DNA of 64,000 nt from Dermatemys mawii (taxonomy: Eukaryota; Chordata; Testudines; Dermatemydidae), in the NCBI GenBank assembly GCA_007922305.1, contig ML677335.1:17888679-17952678 (forward strand), read 5' to 3'. The notes beneath the pieces are model-generated. The model was not told the origin of the DNA and made no database searches. It worked only from the letters and a program-made list of their open reading frames with translations. Below are positions 33,701-41,206 of the stretch, piece after piece; the first letter of the stretch is position 1; each line of letters starts with the position of its first letter. Made by a program: the position numbers and the translations under genes.

Positions 33701-36564
33701 GCCAGCTACTCTAGTCATTCTTATTTTAGCAACTACTTGCCACTTACAATTTAGCTGAAGGTATGAAGATTATGACTGATTTGCTTCTGTTGAAATAACT
33801 GATGCAAAGTTATGCACTTTGTTATGACATTCTAAAATAAGAGTTTCTAAAAAAATTTGTGTAGACAATGGAATTTAATACCAGAGTTTCAATGTGGAAA
33901 ATGAAAACATTTACCACATTATACGAGTTTTAATTTAGACTATGAGATGTGCCTTTTCTTCAAGAAAAGAATATTTTGAGAAGTATAGATATTCAACCTG
34001 TATCACGTTAATATGAACTATGGGCTAAATGGGAAGGGTTTGTCTACTGTAGGTTCTCTGACTGTTCACTAACAATGAACATTCAATATCACAATACTGT
34101 ATTTAAGAAATTTAAGTTAACACAAGTGGAATAAAACTAGAATTTGTATGTGATTAGGTAAAACTAAAATTATCTCACCAATTTTTTTTTAAAAAACTAT
34201 ACTTTCTTCCTTAAAAGTAATGCAGAATTTTGGGTGCCTTTGTATCATTGGTCCTTCTCCCAGAAGCATTCCTCAATTAAACTGTTAAAACTCATTCTTT
34301 GTAACTTTGTATTACAACATTTATGTCAAGGTACATTACCAACTTTGGCTTAAAAATGAAGTAATTTTTAAAAGCTGTTCTTTTCAAATACTGATATGAC
34401 ATGCTGTCTTCACTAATCTTTCCAAAGGCCTATAAAAGAGTATTTTAAACTATTTGTTCTTCATAACTATCTGAATATACTAGAAAACAACATTTATGCA
34501 AAGAATAAAAAAAAAACAAAAAACAGTAAGGACACTACCTGCATTTAAATCACGCACTGGTATACACAAGGTAGCTGCAATTTTTTCCAGAACCCTTTTC
34601 ATCTCAGGACCCTGTTCGAAGGCATCCACTTCGTACATAGCTGTAGCGTTCTCTTCTACACAGGTTACAAACTTCTCACAATGATCAAAGAACCTCATTA
34701 ATTTGTCATTAATCTCAATTGAATCATTCTCAATATCTGAAAGGAAAAACAATTCTTAATGGAAAGCCCCTACTTTAAGGCAACTTAAAGAATTCCCCGA
34801 CATAGTTTACAAAAGTTGGTCTAGGGACTGAATGGGGAAGCAACATTAGGTACCAGAATTTAAAACAAAAAACAAGATATTATAACATCAGAATTAAGAG
34901 GTTAATTATAATCTATTAGACTTCAAAATGTGGTCCACGGTAAGAGAAATGGAAAACTACATTAACTTCAACTGTATGTATTTCAAGCAGGGCTCTAACA
35001 CTGCTTTCCCTGGTATGCACAGAGATTCAATGCTAACCAAACTATTCTTAAGATTAAGTCTACCCTGTAATGGTAACATTTTCCTCTCAACTACCTACAA
35101 CAACAACATTTTAAAACCATTTTTGTCACAGGTTTTTAGGGCTGGAGAAAACACTGGAGAGACAATGACAGACGACAGGGGCAGCTTCAGGCACCAGCAC
35201 AGCAAGAATGTGCCTGGGGCACCAAGCTGGTCTGTTGTCAGGGCAGCAGTGAGGAGGGCTTCAGCGGCATGTCTGCAGGAGGTCCACCAGTCCCGCGGAT
35301 TCGGTGGCATTTCGGTGGCAGGGACAATGAAGCTGAGGGACCATCGGACCTCCCGCAGAAAACGTAGAGCTGCCCCGAGGACAGTGATGCTAAAGAAGAC
35401 TGTTTCAAGGACAGGTGGCTTCCTTTATGATGTGGTGGGTTTTACGCCTCCTCCCCTTGTGTGCGTGTGTGGGGACTGGGAATTTCTGTTTCTGCATCCC
35501 ACACACCTCTTGTGTCTTGGGGCACCAAGGTGAGTTCCCAGCAGAGCGTCACCTTACCCCCACCCCCAGGTAGGGCTTCACCTTACCTGCACCAATGGTG
35601 TATTCTGGGGACCCACAGACCAATCCCCCATCTTAGCCCTGCCAGTGTGTCTGGGGGCCCACAGGCCAGTCCTGGGCAGGGGCCCCCGTGTGTGCTGGGG
35701 TCCCCCAGGCCAGTCCCCCCACCCCCAGACAGGGCTCCTCTTCAGTCCCTTGTGTGTGTGCTGGGGACTCCTAGGCCAGACTCGGGCAGGGCCCCATCTT
35801 AGCCCCCACCCGGTATGTGTGCTGGGGGCACCTAAGCCAGCCCGGGCAGGGCTCCACTTTACCTGCGCCAGGGGTGTGTGCTGGGGCCCAAAGGCCCCCG
35901 GGTCAGGCCCCACTGTCTTCCCCCCACCACCCCGTGTGTGCGCCGGGGCACCCAAGCCAGCCCTTCCCGCTCCGTTACCTCTAGCCAGAGGCTGCCGGTG
36001 CAGGGCCAGCTGCAGCCCCTTGCGGAAGGCGGCGCCGCTCTCCACGCACCGGTGCTTGGAGCTGCTGGCTAAGGCGAAGCGGCGCTGCGGCGACAGCAGG
36101 CCCGGGAAGCGGGCAGCCAGGCGCCGGGCCAGCTGCTCCATGTCGAGGCGGCCCTTGGGCGCCAGCTTCCCGTCCATGCCGGGCTGGTACCACATGTCCC
36201 AGCGCGCGAGCCGCTGCGCGGCGGGGCAGGGCCGCTGCTGGCTGAGGAGCAGGCGGTGCAGCTGGCCCAGCTTGCGGATCTGCTTCTCGGTGGGGAAGCG
36301 TGTGCCATGGCGGATGAGGGCGCGGAGCTGAAGCGGGGTGCAGGCGGCGGAGGGCAGCAGGTACCCCGGGTCCGGGGGCCCCAGGGAGAGCGGGTCCCGC
36401 AACAGGTGCTGGTTCACCTCTTCGTACCGGGATTTGGTCCCGAAATAGCCGCTCAGCAGGGACGTGGCCGCCGCCCTCTCCTGCGCCAGGGAGACGCGAA
36501 GCAGCAGCAGGAAGAGCGGCAGCGAGCGGCGCCCTGGGAACGGGCCGCGGAAGCAGCTCGCCAT
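9336..36564 (-). CDS. MINPP1: Multiple inositol polyphosphate phosphatase 1, complete five-exon gene
   Basis: MINPP1 is a lumenal histidine acid phosphatase that removes phosphates from inositol hexakis-, pentakis- and lower phosphates, with a reported 2,3-bisphosphoglycerate activity. The coding sequence joins 36564-35979, 34736-34539, 33202-33105, 31176-31043 and 9735-9336. These pieces are 586, 198, 98, 134 and 400 nt, together 1416 nt or 471 codons plus stop, close to the 487 residues of the human protein. All introns are GT..AG and the split codons join cleanly. Visible landmarks are a signal peptide at residues about 12-27, RHGTR at 85-89 (catalytic His86), N-glycosylation sequons at Asn199 and Asn225, HAE at 353-355 (proton donor region) and TDEL at 468-471. 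Introns are 1242, 1336, 1928 and 21307 nt. I see no stop or frameshift in any exon, so the gene looks functional. Untranslated ends and alternative transcripts cannot be fixed from sequence alone. Confidence 0.96.
10330..12690 (+). mobile_element. CR1 LINE relic, decayed endonuclease and reverse transcriptase
   Basis: Broken plus-strand frames show CR1 landmarks in order. There is an endonuclease-like piece around 10340-10500, with words such as PNICW, and a [19 protein letters not shown] block near 11170-11220. [21 protein letters not shown] block follows near 12050-12090, then LENWFKKK near 12180 and [14 protein letters not shown] near 12235-12290, ending with [13 protein letters not shown] near 12320-12360. 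The 3' end at about 12640-12690 is the CR1 tail GAGGTCCCTTGCAGCCCTACA..CTATGATT. Many stops and frameshifts make it dead. It is split by the hAT MITE at 11678-12007. The 5' limit is uncertain. Confidence 0.8.
11678..12007. mobile_element. hAT MITE nested in the CR1 relic
   Basis: The inverted ends are CAGGGGTCTCCAAACT and AGTTTGGAGACCCCTG. An exact 8-bp duplication CACTAGGA flanks the 330-bp element at 11670-11677 and 12008-12015. The interior is GC-rich and contains words of the GGCCAGATCTGGCCCATGG type. No transposase is present. It sits within the CR1 reverse transcriptase region, so it is the younger insertion. Confidence 0.92.
13877..14071 (-). mobile_element. Second short foldback Penelope-like element end
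   Basis: Arms at 13917-13975 and 14012-14070 are inverted repeats (GATAAAGAGTCCTGTGGCAC against GTGCCACAGGACTCTTTATC). The centre, read on the minus strand, is CATCCGACGAAGTGGGTATT followed by AGCCCACGAAAGC, a hammerhead-like core. Only the left arm extends outward into AGAGGGGTAGCCGTGTTAGT, so the asymmetry is the mirror of the copy at 5321. An exact 12-bp duplication ATCAGATTCTAT flanks it at 13865-13876 and 14072-14083. Confidence 0.88.
13968..14016 (-). ncRNA. Hammerhead-ribozyme-like core in second foldback copy
   Basis: On the minus strand CATCCGACGAAGTGGGTATT continues as AGCCCACGAAAGCTTATGCT. Stem II is GTGGG/CCCAC. After GAAA a minimal stem III AGC/GCT around a four-base loop can form, ending in UC at the predicted cleavage position. 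It is the best-preserved of the three copies, though the first box is CCGACGA rather than CUGANGA. Confidence 0.6.
14164..14352 (+). mobile_element. CryI-type tRNA-derived SINE with CR1-like tail
   Basis: The left part resembles a tRNA, with an A box in TAGCTGAGTGGCTTGAGC near 14174 and a B box GGTTGTGAGTTTGATCA near 14212. The body GGGGGCCATTTAGGGATCTG follows. The 3' end GACTTGATGACCTTTCAAGG+TCCTTCCAGCTCTATGA is related to the 3' end of CR1 LINEs, including the reverse copy at 40004. A tRNA head joined to a CR1 tail is the described structure of the turtle CryI family. Confidence 0.85.
15632..15681. repeat. Exact 25-bp tandem duplication
   Basis: The unit AGCTCTCCGCTTTGTCAGGT+GCAGA occurs twice without a gap. 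Identity of the copies points to a recent replication slip. The open frames that cross it on both strands are not recognisable genes. Confidence 0.9.
16930..16946. repeat. Poly-C tract
   Basis: A run of about a dozen C residues lies in otherwise AT-rich intron DNA. Such tracts are length-unstable and prone to sequencing error. Confidence 0.8.
17936..18180 (+). mobile_element. hAT-like MITE, right end missing
   Basis: It starts with AGGGTATGTCTTCACTA and contains GGATCTATTTATTGCATCTA and a CGAGGTAAGTTGACCTAAAA block. The element at about 44999-45300 carries the same blocks in opposite orientation. The right terminal inverted repeat is not recognisable where expected near 18180, so this copy is truncated or diverged. 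Confidence 0.65.
18440..18760. repeat. Interspersed repeat, TIR-like ends
   Basis: The left edge GTTATAGTAACTGGGGGTTC+TTCAAGATATGTG and the right edge CCACAGTGGAGTACACATAA resemble the end words of a common non-autonomous repeat. Another right-edge word (CCACAGTAGAATACACATAG) lies just before it at about 18413, so two copies may abut. The two overlapping plus-strand frames inside are not recognisable proteins. Confidence 0.4.
20319..20656. mobile_element. hAT MITE fragment with C-rich core, right end lost
   Basis: It begins CAGGGGTGGGCAAACTTTTC, the terminal word also found at 41207. A C-rich stretch of diverged tandem units (CCCCTGCTCC..TCCCCTGACTGCC) follows. The matching right terminus is absent; the sequence passes at about 20657 into the LTR-like DNA that hosts the Penelope insertion. 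Confidence 0.7.
20657..20848 (-). repeat. LTR-like repeat, part 1, interrupted by the Penelope element
   Basis: This segment shares words with the block right of the Penelope element: GTCTACTCTGCTTCCTGTGA here and CCTACTCTACCTCCTGTGGA at about 23520. The two pieces probably belonged to one older repeat, or to internally repetitive parts of it, before the insertion at about 20849. Confidence 0.45.
20886..20940 (-). ncRNA. Hammerhead-ribozyme-like core in the Penelope 3' end, decayed
   Basis: On the minus strand this reads CATCCAACGAAGTGGGTATT then AGCCCACAAAAGCTTATGCT. The stem GTGGG/CCCAC and the flanking order match the hammerhead layout (C.GA.GA, stem II, GAAA, short stem III). Here the core reads CCAACGA and CAAA, so two or more essential bases have changed. 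The copies at 5408 and 13979 keep CCGACGA and GAAA. Confidence 0.55.
21116..22408 (-). pseudogene. Penelope-like RT/GIY-YIG polyprotein, C-terminal part
   Basis: This 430-codon frame is the largest in the window. In this frame, [17 protein letters not shown] at residues 43-59 and YIDDIFIIW at 80-88 are reverse transcriptase motifs, with the catalytic aspartates in YIDD. A GIY-YIG module lies near the C-terminus: C329, C340 and C343, then [19 protein letters not shown] from residue 347, with the expected Tyr, Gly, Arg and His. Residues about 93-136 are out of frame: the original reading can be followed in another phase between about 22137 and 22000, so two compensating frameshifts are present. 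The frame enters from a frameshift near 22340. The product would nick DNA and copy the element's RNA, but this copy is broken. Confidence 0.9.
22341..22655 (-). pseudogene. Penelope-like RT, middle segment
   Basis: After the in-frame stop at 22658-22656 the same frame continues with [20 protein letters not shown], a conserved early reverse transcriptase block. It runs through [17 protein letters not shown], which holds the first catalytic aspartate region ([11 protein letters not shown]). It ends in a frameshift stop near 22341, and the protein goes on in another phase as the 430-codon frame. Confidence 0.85.
22656..23283 (-). pseudogene. Penelope-like polyprotein, N-terminal segment
   Basis: The frame is open from about 23283, upstream of the first ATG at 23177. 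It includes [20 protein letters not shown] and, further on, [20 protein letters not shown]. The [13 protein letters not shown] block is typical of Penelope-like proteins just before the reverse transcriptase. It stops at a TAA at 22658-22656 within an otherwise continuous frame, a nonsense mutation. Confidence 0.85.
23286..23766 (-). repeat. LTR-like repeat, part 2, right of the Penelope element
   Basis: On the minus strand the unit begins CTGTCATGGGGTGAATAGCA and has a TATA-like ACTATAAAGAAAAAG at about 23626-23612. The TGT..ATGGGGTG opening matches the plus-strand block at 43224. These are features of a retrotransposon LTR. I see no internal coding region, so it would be a solo LTR or fragment. 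Confidence 0.45.
25106..25345. repeat. hAT MITE end followed by another repeat
   Basis: CAGTGGTTCTCAAAGCGTGG at 25106 is a hAT-style terminus related to the ends at 29744. No partner terminus is found. From about 25225 the words GAGAATTCTGTGCC and CAGAATTCATGTCCC belong to a different family that also occurs reversed at about 31240-31385. Confidence 0.5.
27735..27930 (+). repeat. MIR-like SINE
   Basis: The order GGTTACAACTCTGGACTGGG, CAGCTTTACCCTCC, CCTTGGGGAAGACACTTC and CCTCAGCTCCTCCTCTGTAA+AATGGGCATCATGA follows the body and core of the MIR family, an old tRNA-derived SINE shared across amniotes. The copy is diverged. Confidence 0.75.
29744..29853. mobile_element. Short hAT MITE, 110 bp
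   Basis: Inverted ends CAGTGGTTTTCAATC and AGTTGAAAACCACTA are flanked by an exact 8-bp duplication GTCTAGAA at 29736-29743 and 29854-29861. No coding content. The termini resemble 25106, suggesting one family. Confidence 0.88.
30225..30345 (+). repeat. Old interspersed repeat fragment, same family as 4070
   Basis: The words AAGCTCCTTGGGGCAAGGAC, TTTGTACAGCATCTATCA, GTCTTGGTCCACGAATAGGG and CTCCTAGGGGCTATGGTAAT are in the order seen, reversed, at 4070-4160. A weaker relative starts near 33370. The family is probably an ancient amniote retroposon. Confidence 0.55.
31043..31176 (-). CDS. MINPP1: MINPP1 coding exon 4
   Basis: This 134-nt exon encodes residues 295-338 and two bases of codon 339. 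The acceptor is TTCTTCTAG before GTACTG and the donor is AAAAG|GTAAAA at 31043/31042. It begins in phase 0 exactly as exon 3 ends. The translation is [20 protein letters not shown] followed by [20 protein letters not shown] and AESK. The DLKQYW-GYGYDIN block is characteristic of MINPP proteins. The donor opens the 21.3-kb intron 4, much larger than the other three introns. The exon is not a long open frame and is easily missed by ORF-based annotation. Confidence 0.94.
31235..31390 (-). repeat. Interspersed repeat, family shared with 25225
   Basis: Read on the minus strand, GGAATTCCGCAGCACTGGGC+ATAGAATTCTGTATTTTCCC matches the style of the block at about 25225-25330. It lies in intron 3, just upstream of exon 4. 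No coding potential. Confidence 0.45.
31391..33104 (-). other. MINPP1 intron 3, main part
   Basis: This is AT-rich intron with short chance frames only. I see no RNA gene and no clear transposon beyond the fragment at 31235. Confidence 0.5.
33105..33202 (-). CDS. MINPP1: MINPP1 coding exon 3
   Basis: This 98-nt exon encodes residues 262-294. The acceptor is TTATTACAG before ATTTGG and the donor is AAG|GTAGGT at 33105/33104. It starts with the two bases completing Asp262 and ends in phase 0. The peptide runs from [16 protein letters not shown] to [13 protein letters not shown]. It includes the SPWCSLF segment that is conserved in MINPP and phytase-like histidine phosphatases, with Cys271 and Cys285 as possible disulphide partners in the oxidising lumen (inference). 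The exon is too short to stand out as an open frame and was recognised by homology and phase. Confidence 0.93.
33203..34538 (-). other. MINPP1 intron 2
   Basis: A 1336-bp AT-rich intron with a short old repeat fragment at about 33370-33470 and a small (TTA)n patch near 33458. Nothing else is recognisable. Confidence 0.55.
34539..34736 (-). CDS. MINPP1: MINPP1 coding exon 2
   Basis: The exon encodes residues 196-261. The acceptor is a pyrimidine tract ending in TTTCAG before ATATTG, and the donor is GCAG|GTAGTG at 34539/34538. It enters with two bases that complete the split codon for Asp196 and leaves in phase 1. The peptide begins [11 protein letters not shown] and contains the [17 protein letters not shown] segment, with two cysteines (215, 221) and a sequon at Asn225. 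This is part of the helical cap region of the histidine phosphatase fold, between the two catalytic motifs. Length and phase fit the neighbouring exons exactly, which is the main proof of the call. Confidence 0.94.
34737..35978 (-). other. MINPP1 intron 1 with an imperfect tandem block
   Basis: The part next to exon 1 (about 35500-35970) is GC-rich and made of diverged units carrying GTGTGTGCTGGGG..CCCAGGCCAG and GGGCAGGGC. This accounts for the long open frames on both strands there, which are not genes. Units are roughly 60-70 bases with uneven spacing. The rest is AT-rich. Confidence 0.65.
35979..36564 (-). CDS. MINPP1: MINPP1 coding exon 1: signal peptide and RHGTR catalytic motif
   Basis: The exon encodes residues 1-195 plus the first base of codon 196. 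The start is chosen because the ATG at 36564-36562 sits in a good context (GCC before it, G after it) and opens directly into a short basic stretch and a leucine-rich core at residues 15-23, a typical secretory signal. The motif RHGTRFPT follows at 85-92; its arginines and histidine form the phosphate pocket, and His86 should be the nucleophile. A second family segment near residues 164-172 (ALASSSKHR) also belongs to the active site. The donor is AGAG|GTAAC at 35979/35978. The exon is very GC-rich, unlike the AT-rich introns, which reflects the CpG island. Open reading frame continues past the donor into the intron by chance. Confidence 0.95.
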
Positions 36565-36830
36565 GGCGAGACCGGCGGCAGCGGCTCTGCACAGACACCC
36601 GGGCCGGGAAACGGAGCCTGCTCTTAGGACAGGGACTCCGGACCGGCCTGTACGGCGGGGCGGGGCGGGGCTTGCACCGTGACAGAGAGCGGCCCGAGCC
36701 CTGGTCCGGCCTCCTGGCCGCCGCCTGCCTCAGGCCAGCCAGGCTGAGCTGGGAGCTGCCCTCCGGCAGGACGGTCCGCGGCTCCCCAGTGACCTCTGCC
36801 GCTGGAAGCCGGCGTCCGCTTGTAAAAATG
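35980..36830. promoter_or_regulatory. CpG island over MINPP1 exon 1
   Basis: CpG dinucleotides and G+C are far more frequent here than in the AT-rich flanks. The island covers all of coding exon 1 and roughly 270 bases upstream. CpG survival implies that the region is unmethylated in the germ line, in line with an active promoter. Confidence 0.75.
36600..36700 (-). promoter_or_regulatory. MINPP1: MINPP1 core promoter with GC boxes
   Basis: A run of overlapping GC boxes (GGCGGGGCGGGGCGGGGC) lies at 36654-36671, about 90 bases upstream of the start codon. The whole interval from about 35980 to 36830 is rich in CpG. No TATA box is visible at a suitable distance. This is the usual layout of a broadly expressed housekeeping promoter using Sp1-type factors. 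The transcription start site itself is not determined. Confidence 0.65.
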
Positions 36831-36924
36831 GCTCCGGCCCTTGCTGCTGCCTAGAGCAGAGTTTAAATGAAACGGTTTATTTCTGGGGACCCAGCTGAAG
36901 AAAATGGTTGATGCCCGCAACTCA

Positions 36925-37088
36925 GTGGAACTGGGGAGGAGGGTTTAGGGTGTGGGAGGGGCTCAGGGCTAGGGCAGGGATTTGGGGTGCAGGAGGGGTT
37001 GAGGGTTCAGTGCTACGGCAGGAGATTGGGGGACAGGGTTACCGCCGGAGGTTCCCTAAAGCAACTAGTACCAAGTCCAGCTCCTAGG
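36925..37088. repeat. G-rich repeat fragment upstream of MINPP1
   Basis: Words such as GGGTGTGGGAGGGGCTCAGG and GGGATTTGGGGTGCAGGAGG repeat with variation. This looks like the core of a GC-rich hAT MITE, the kind of core seen at 4350 and 41300. No ends are visible. Confidence 0.4.
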
Positions 37089-37316
37089 CCACTGGTTCTC
37101 CAATTATTATACTAGTCACCTCTTTCACACAGCAAGCCTCTGCGTGAGACACTCCCCCTCCCCAAATTAAAAACACTTGTTTATATATTTAACACCACTG
37201 ATGAATGCTGGAGGCAAAGTCGGGTTTGGGGTGGAGACTGACAGCTCACAACCCCCTGTGTAAAACCTTGTGACCCCCTGAGGGCTCTCCATCCCCAGTT
37301 TGAGATCCCCCATCCC
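37089..37316. repeat. Probable hAT MITE, about 230 bp
   Basis: The left edge CCACTGGTTCTCCAA and the right edge CCAGTTTGAGATCCCC are weakly inverted and hAT-like. The interior has AAACACTTGTTTATATATTT+AACACCA and GACCCCCTGAGGG. No duplication could be confirmed. Confidence 0.45.
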
Positions 37317-38386
37317 AGGTGGAGGCATGCAAGCAGGCCAATGAGAGTGCAAAGCCAGCGCTCGGGATGGGGGCAGAGCCTGGAGCACCGTGGGCCCCCC
37401 TGCTTAGAAGCTGGACCTGCTGCTGTCTGCTTCTGGGGTGCGGTGTGGTGTTGGAACTGCTGGGCAGCACTGCTGGTGGGACTTAACGTCCTAGTTGGTG
37501 GTGCTGACCAGAGCGACCTAGTGCCTTACAGGCACTTTGAAAAATGTTGGCCTAGAGCACCGAAGGCAAGCTACCCCCAGGGCCACACGCAAATCCTGGG
37601 TTTGCTATGAAGTGGGGACCATGCAATGGGGAATGGAGGAAAGCTTATCACTGTCTGCCCCTGCTCTTGATGACCCATCAGTCAAACCCCACTCCCAGGC
37701 CCAGTCATGAGACTAATTGAAAAATTAAGACATTATAAACAAAGCAATCTGCCAGCCAGGAGGGTGACTTATTCCACCTTCTGGTTTTCGAGAATTTAGG
37801 AGGAAAGCCACTGATCCCCCCCACTTGTGCTTAATCCTGTCAGGTTCAAAATTCAACCAGCCGAAAAGCTAGAGTCCTCACTGGCTGCTTGGAAAAGGGT
37901 GCCCTCTCCATCTCCCTCCCTCTCTGCCTTGTCCTCTCCCCTCCCAGCTTGTGCTACTCTTCATTCTCTTTCTATGTTCCTTACCTTCATTCTGTATAAA
38001 GGCAGCTCTTTAATCTACACCTGAAAGGTCTCCCCAAGACATCTGAGCTACCTGGCTTCTATCTGAACTGGAAGCTAGTTTCATCAGCCAGATCTATAGC
38101 AGCCGCTGAAGCCGCTTGTAGAACTCCTGCTATATGGCCCACACTTTCATGCACAGGTAGTGGAGTCCCCCGTTGTGTACCAGGCTGGTCCTGACTTATG
38201 TTACCAGACTCAGAGACTTTCTGGACTATGGTCTGACAGACTGGGCGGCCTCCTTGGCACTTAGCGCAGAGGGGACCACCCCATGCCATGTCCTTCCCTT
38301 TAGTATGTTCCAGGAGATGCGGGCAGCTGTACCCCTGCTTCTCTCCCTTTTCTCAAGCAGGCCCTGTGGGAAAGTGCTCCCCCCCC

Positions 38387-38434
38387 CGCCATCCCCAACT
38401 CACCCTGGACCGCCATCCCCAACTCACCCTGGAC
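38387..38434. repeat. Exact 24-bp tandem duplication
   Basis: CGCCATCCCCAACTCACCCT+GGAC is present twice in a row, just after a C8-like run. The duplication is recent. The plus-strand frame that crosses it is not a recognisable gene. Confidence 0.85.
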
Positions 38435-38515
38435 CTCTGAAGCTCATTGTCGGCAAACAGCATCCAGCCAGTCCATCTTGCAGCTGGGTTCATGTAGGCC
38501 TTACTTTTTAAACGA

Positions 38516-38725
38516 AGGGTACGTCTACAGTATGAAATTAAGTCGATTTTTTGGAAAAGATTTTATACAGTAGATTGTGTGTGTCCCCACTTAGCACGTT
38601 AAGTGAGCAGAATGCATCCACAGCACCGTGGCTAGCATTGACTCTCGGAGTGGTGCATCACAATCTCCGCTGCCCATTGGAATTCTGGGTTAAGCTCCCA
38701 ATGCCTGATGAGCCAAAAACAAGGT
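38516..38725. repeat. hAT-like MITE fragment
   Basis: It begins AGGGTACGTCTACAGTATGA, close to the AGGGTATGTCTTCACTA terminus at 17936, and contains ATTTTATACAGTAGATTGTG and CCATTGGAATTCTGGGTTAA. The other terminus is not found. Confidence 0.5.
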
Positions 38726-40003
38726 AAAGAGATGAAACAAAATGTACATCCATATACACACACCAGCCCTTGCAGAACAACTTGAAATGTTAACCATTAT
38801 CTTCCTCATCACCTGTGGCCTGATTATCATCCTTGCACCTTCCAAGGACTACAGGTCTCTCTCCTCCTGTCCACAGACAGGGATACAACTTTTACAATAG
38901 GTTACACTGATGCCACTCTGTCTAATGCATATTCATTAAGGGTTTCTCCCCTCTTCCTTTTTTGCATTTCTTCACCCTACTAATGTTGGGGTGCATTTCT
39001 CCTAAAGGTGAGTATATTAATGATCTCAACTTGTTATCATGTATTTCAATTTGTAGCCATGATACTCCTGTGGTCAGAAATCTGCAGATGTTCCCATCCT
39101 AAAATTTCCAAAAGATGGTGTTAGTTCATGTTCCTGTGGTTGGCTGGTGTCATTAAGGATAAACTTCCCCCTTAAACACTCTATTCCAAGTTCTCAAAAA
39201 TTTAGGGAACGTTAGGCCATTTATCTGTGCCAAAGTTCATAGGCCTCATGTCTTATGCTAACTGCTGAAGCCAATGTCCTCCAGGGTACAGACCCGTAGG
39301 CTTCTTTGTGTTACTGTTAAAAAAAAAGAAATTGCTAAAGCTAGTTCTATAGGCTGCATGTGAGATGGTCACAAACATCTTCTCACAGAGTGGTTAGGAG
39401 AGGCATACAGATCCCCCATGACACATCCAAGCTAACATGGCATGAAGCCATATTTCAGAAAGCAGTGCTGCTGGATAGCCAATTCTGGAAATGGAAGAAC
39501 AAAGGGAGATAGCCCATGGCAAGCCCTGTTTACAGAACCAGTGCTGCTTATTGATTACAAGGCAGAAATAAAGCTATCTGCAAAAAAAGACAAAAACTAC
39601 AACAAAAATCTGAACACTAAGCTGAGATGAATTGGGGTAATTCTCTCATTGCTAAACAGAACTTCAGCACACAGCTGATCTGTTACCCATTATGTCAATG
39701 CATCAAAAACAAATGAGAGGTATGGTCTATTTAACGAAATCATTTCTACGTTTCAGGCCCCAGTCCATCCACTTAAGCACTTGATTGATTTTAATTACAC
39801 AAGTACTCCCCATGAAGATTTGGATTTGCATGTGCATAATAATCGTGCACTTTATCTCTTATTCTCATTATGAACACCACCAGAAAAAACACTGGATTAT
39901 CTCCACTTTTCCACTACAAGCCAAAGGACCCAAGAGATCTCACCCTACTCTCCTATATATAGAATTGATTGAAATCTTCACTGTAATGCTAACTCCTCAT
40001 GTA
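38726..40003. other. Intergenic DNA, no gene seen
   Basis: Only short frames without recognisable domains. No RNA gene or clear transposon ends are visible. Confidence 0.4.
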
Positions 40004-40182
40004 TCATAGAATATCAGGGTTGGAAGGGACCTCAGGAGGTCATCTAGTCCAACCCCCCTGCTCAAAGCAGGACCAACATGAACTAAATCATCCTAGCCAG
40101 GACTTTGTCAAGCCTGACCTTAAAAACATCTAAGGGAGGAGATTCCACCACCTCCCTAAGTAACTTATTCCAGTGCAGGGAG
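40004..40182 (-). mobile_element. CR1 LINE 3' end
   Basis: Read on the minus strand it carries the last CR1 coding block, GGAGGTGGTGGAATCTCCTC, then TTTAAGGTCAGGCTTGACAA. The 3' tail follows as TGGACTAGATGACCTCCTGA+GGTCCCTTCCAACCCTGATA. This tail is closely related to the tail of the SINE at 14164, the expected LINE-SINE partnership. The copy is 5'-truncated. Confidence 0.85.
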
Positions 40183-41206
40183 GTCTAAGCAATATCCTGC
40201 AGAGGCATTATTATTTCAGAGCATGAAAAGGAGAAAGGGAATTCTGTTCTCACTCTTCCTCTTCTTAAATCTTTGGAGCTGTCAATATACAGTTGGCAGT
40301 AGCATCCGCACTTATCACAAATGTATTGATTTGTTATATCTTGCACATTTAAACACTTTTAATTTCATTATACAATCCTATATCTACCTCAAAATGTATA
40401 ATTTTTTAATTATAAACCATTTTCCCAGAGCTATAGATTTTAATCTCTCTTAGGTCTTTATGTTCACTAAAGATCCTTTTGTCCACGCTCTAATCCTACT
40501 TTCATGAGGCACTTTGAGTCTTTGACCTACATGTCAACCACTTAATTCCCAGTATTCTTCGTATATTGATTTAGTGTTTTCATGTTCACTGTTCCCAATG
40601 ACTTTAGTCCAAAAGGTCAAGTCTAAAAGCTTAAACCTTAAAGTACTGGGCTTTTCACCAGCACCTCTCTCCAGTACATACATCAGAAGACATCACATGC
40701 AATTCACAACAGCTGAGATTGGACTAAATCAAGCTTTTTCAAAATTGTTTTCAATTCTGGACTGAAAGCTTGGCATCCACACTGAATAATTAGTTTTACT
40801 GGCATTCTGTATAGTATTTCCACAGCTTTCTTATCCATACCCCAGGAACTGACCCACCTGGGCTTCCTGCCTTCCGCAGGTGACAGTAGGTCCTGCCAGT
40901 TGGTGTCAGGGTGAGACATAAGGGCAAGGAAGTGTTCACAGTAGTGTTGTGTGGCCTTAATTAATGTTTATGAAATGTGTCAGATCCCCAAAGAGGAAAT
41001 AGTATAGTGCTGCAAAGTATAATTATCCCATAGAAGAATTTAGCTAGACCGGAACTTTGGTTCCACTGTAGACTGGAGAGGATGTGACATTTAGCATAGT
41101 ATGTCTCCCCACTAACCAGGATGGGGATATTTAACATACATAATAAGGATTATTGTCTATAATGACATTGCCTTAAGGGTTTTTGTTAGAGATTTACCTC
41201 CTAAGA

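Noticed and set aside
35578..35978. Continuation of the MINPP1 frame beyond residue 195
   Set aside because: The frame runs on through a good donor site into low-complexity repeats. Exon 2 joins exactly at the donor, so the extension is intron.
35645..36331. Plus-strand frame of 228 codons over MINPP1 exon 1 and intron 1
   Set aside because: It is antisense to a well-supported exon and runs through a GC-rich tandem array; the translation has no recognisable domain. High GC lowers stop frequency.
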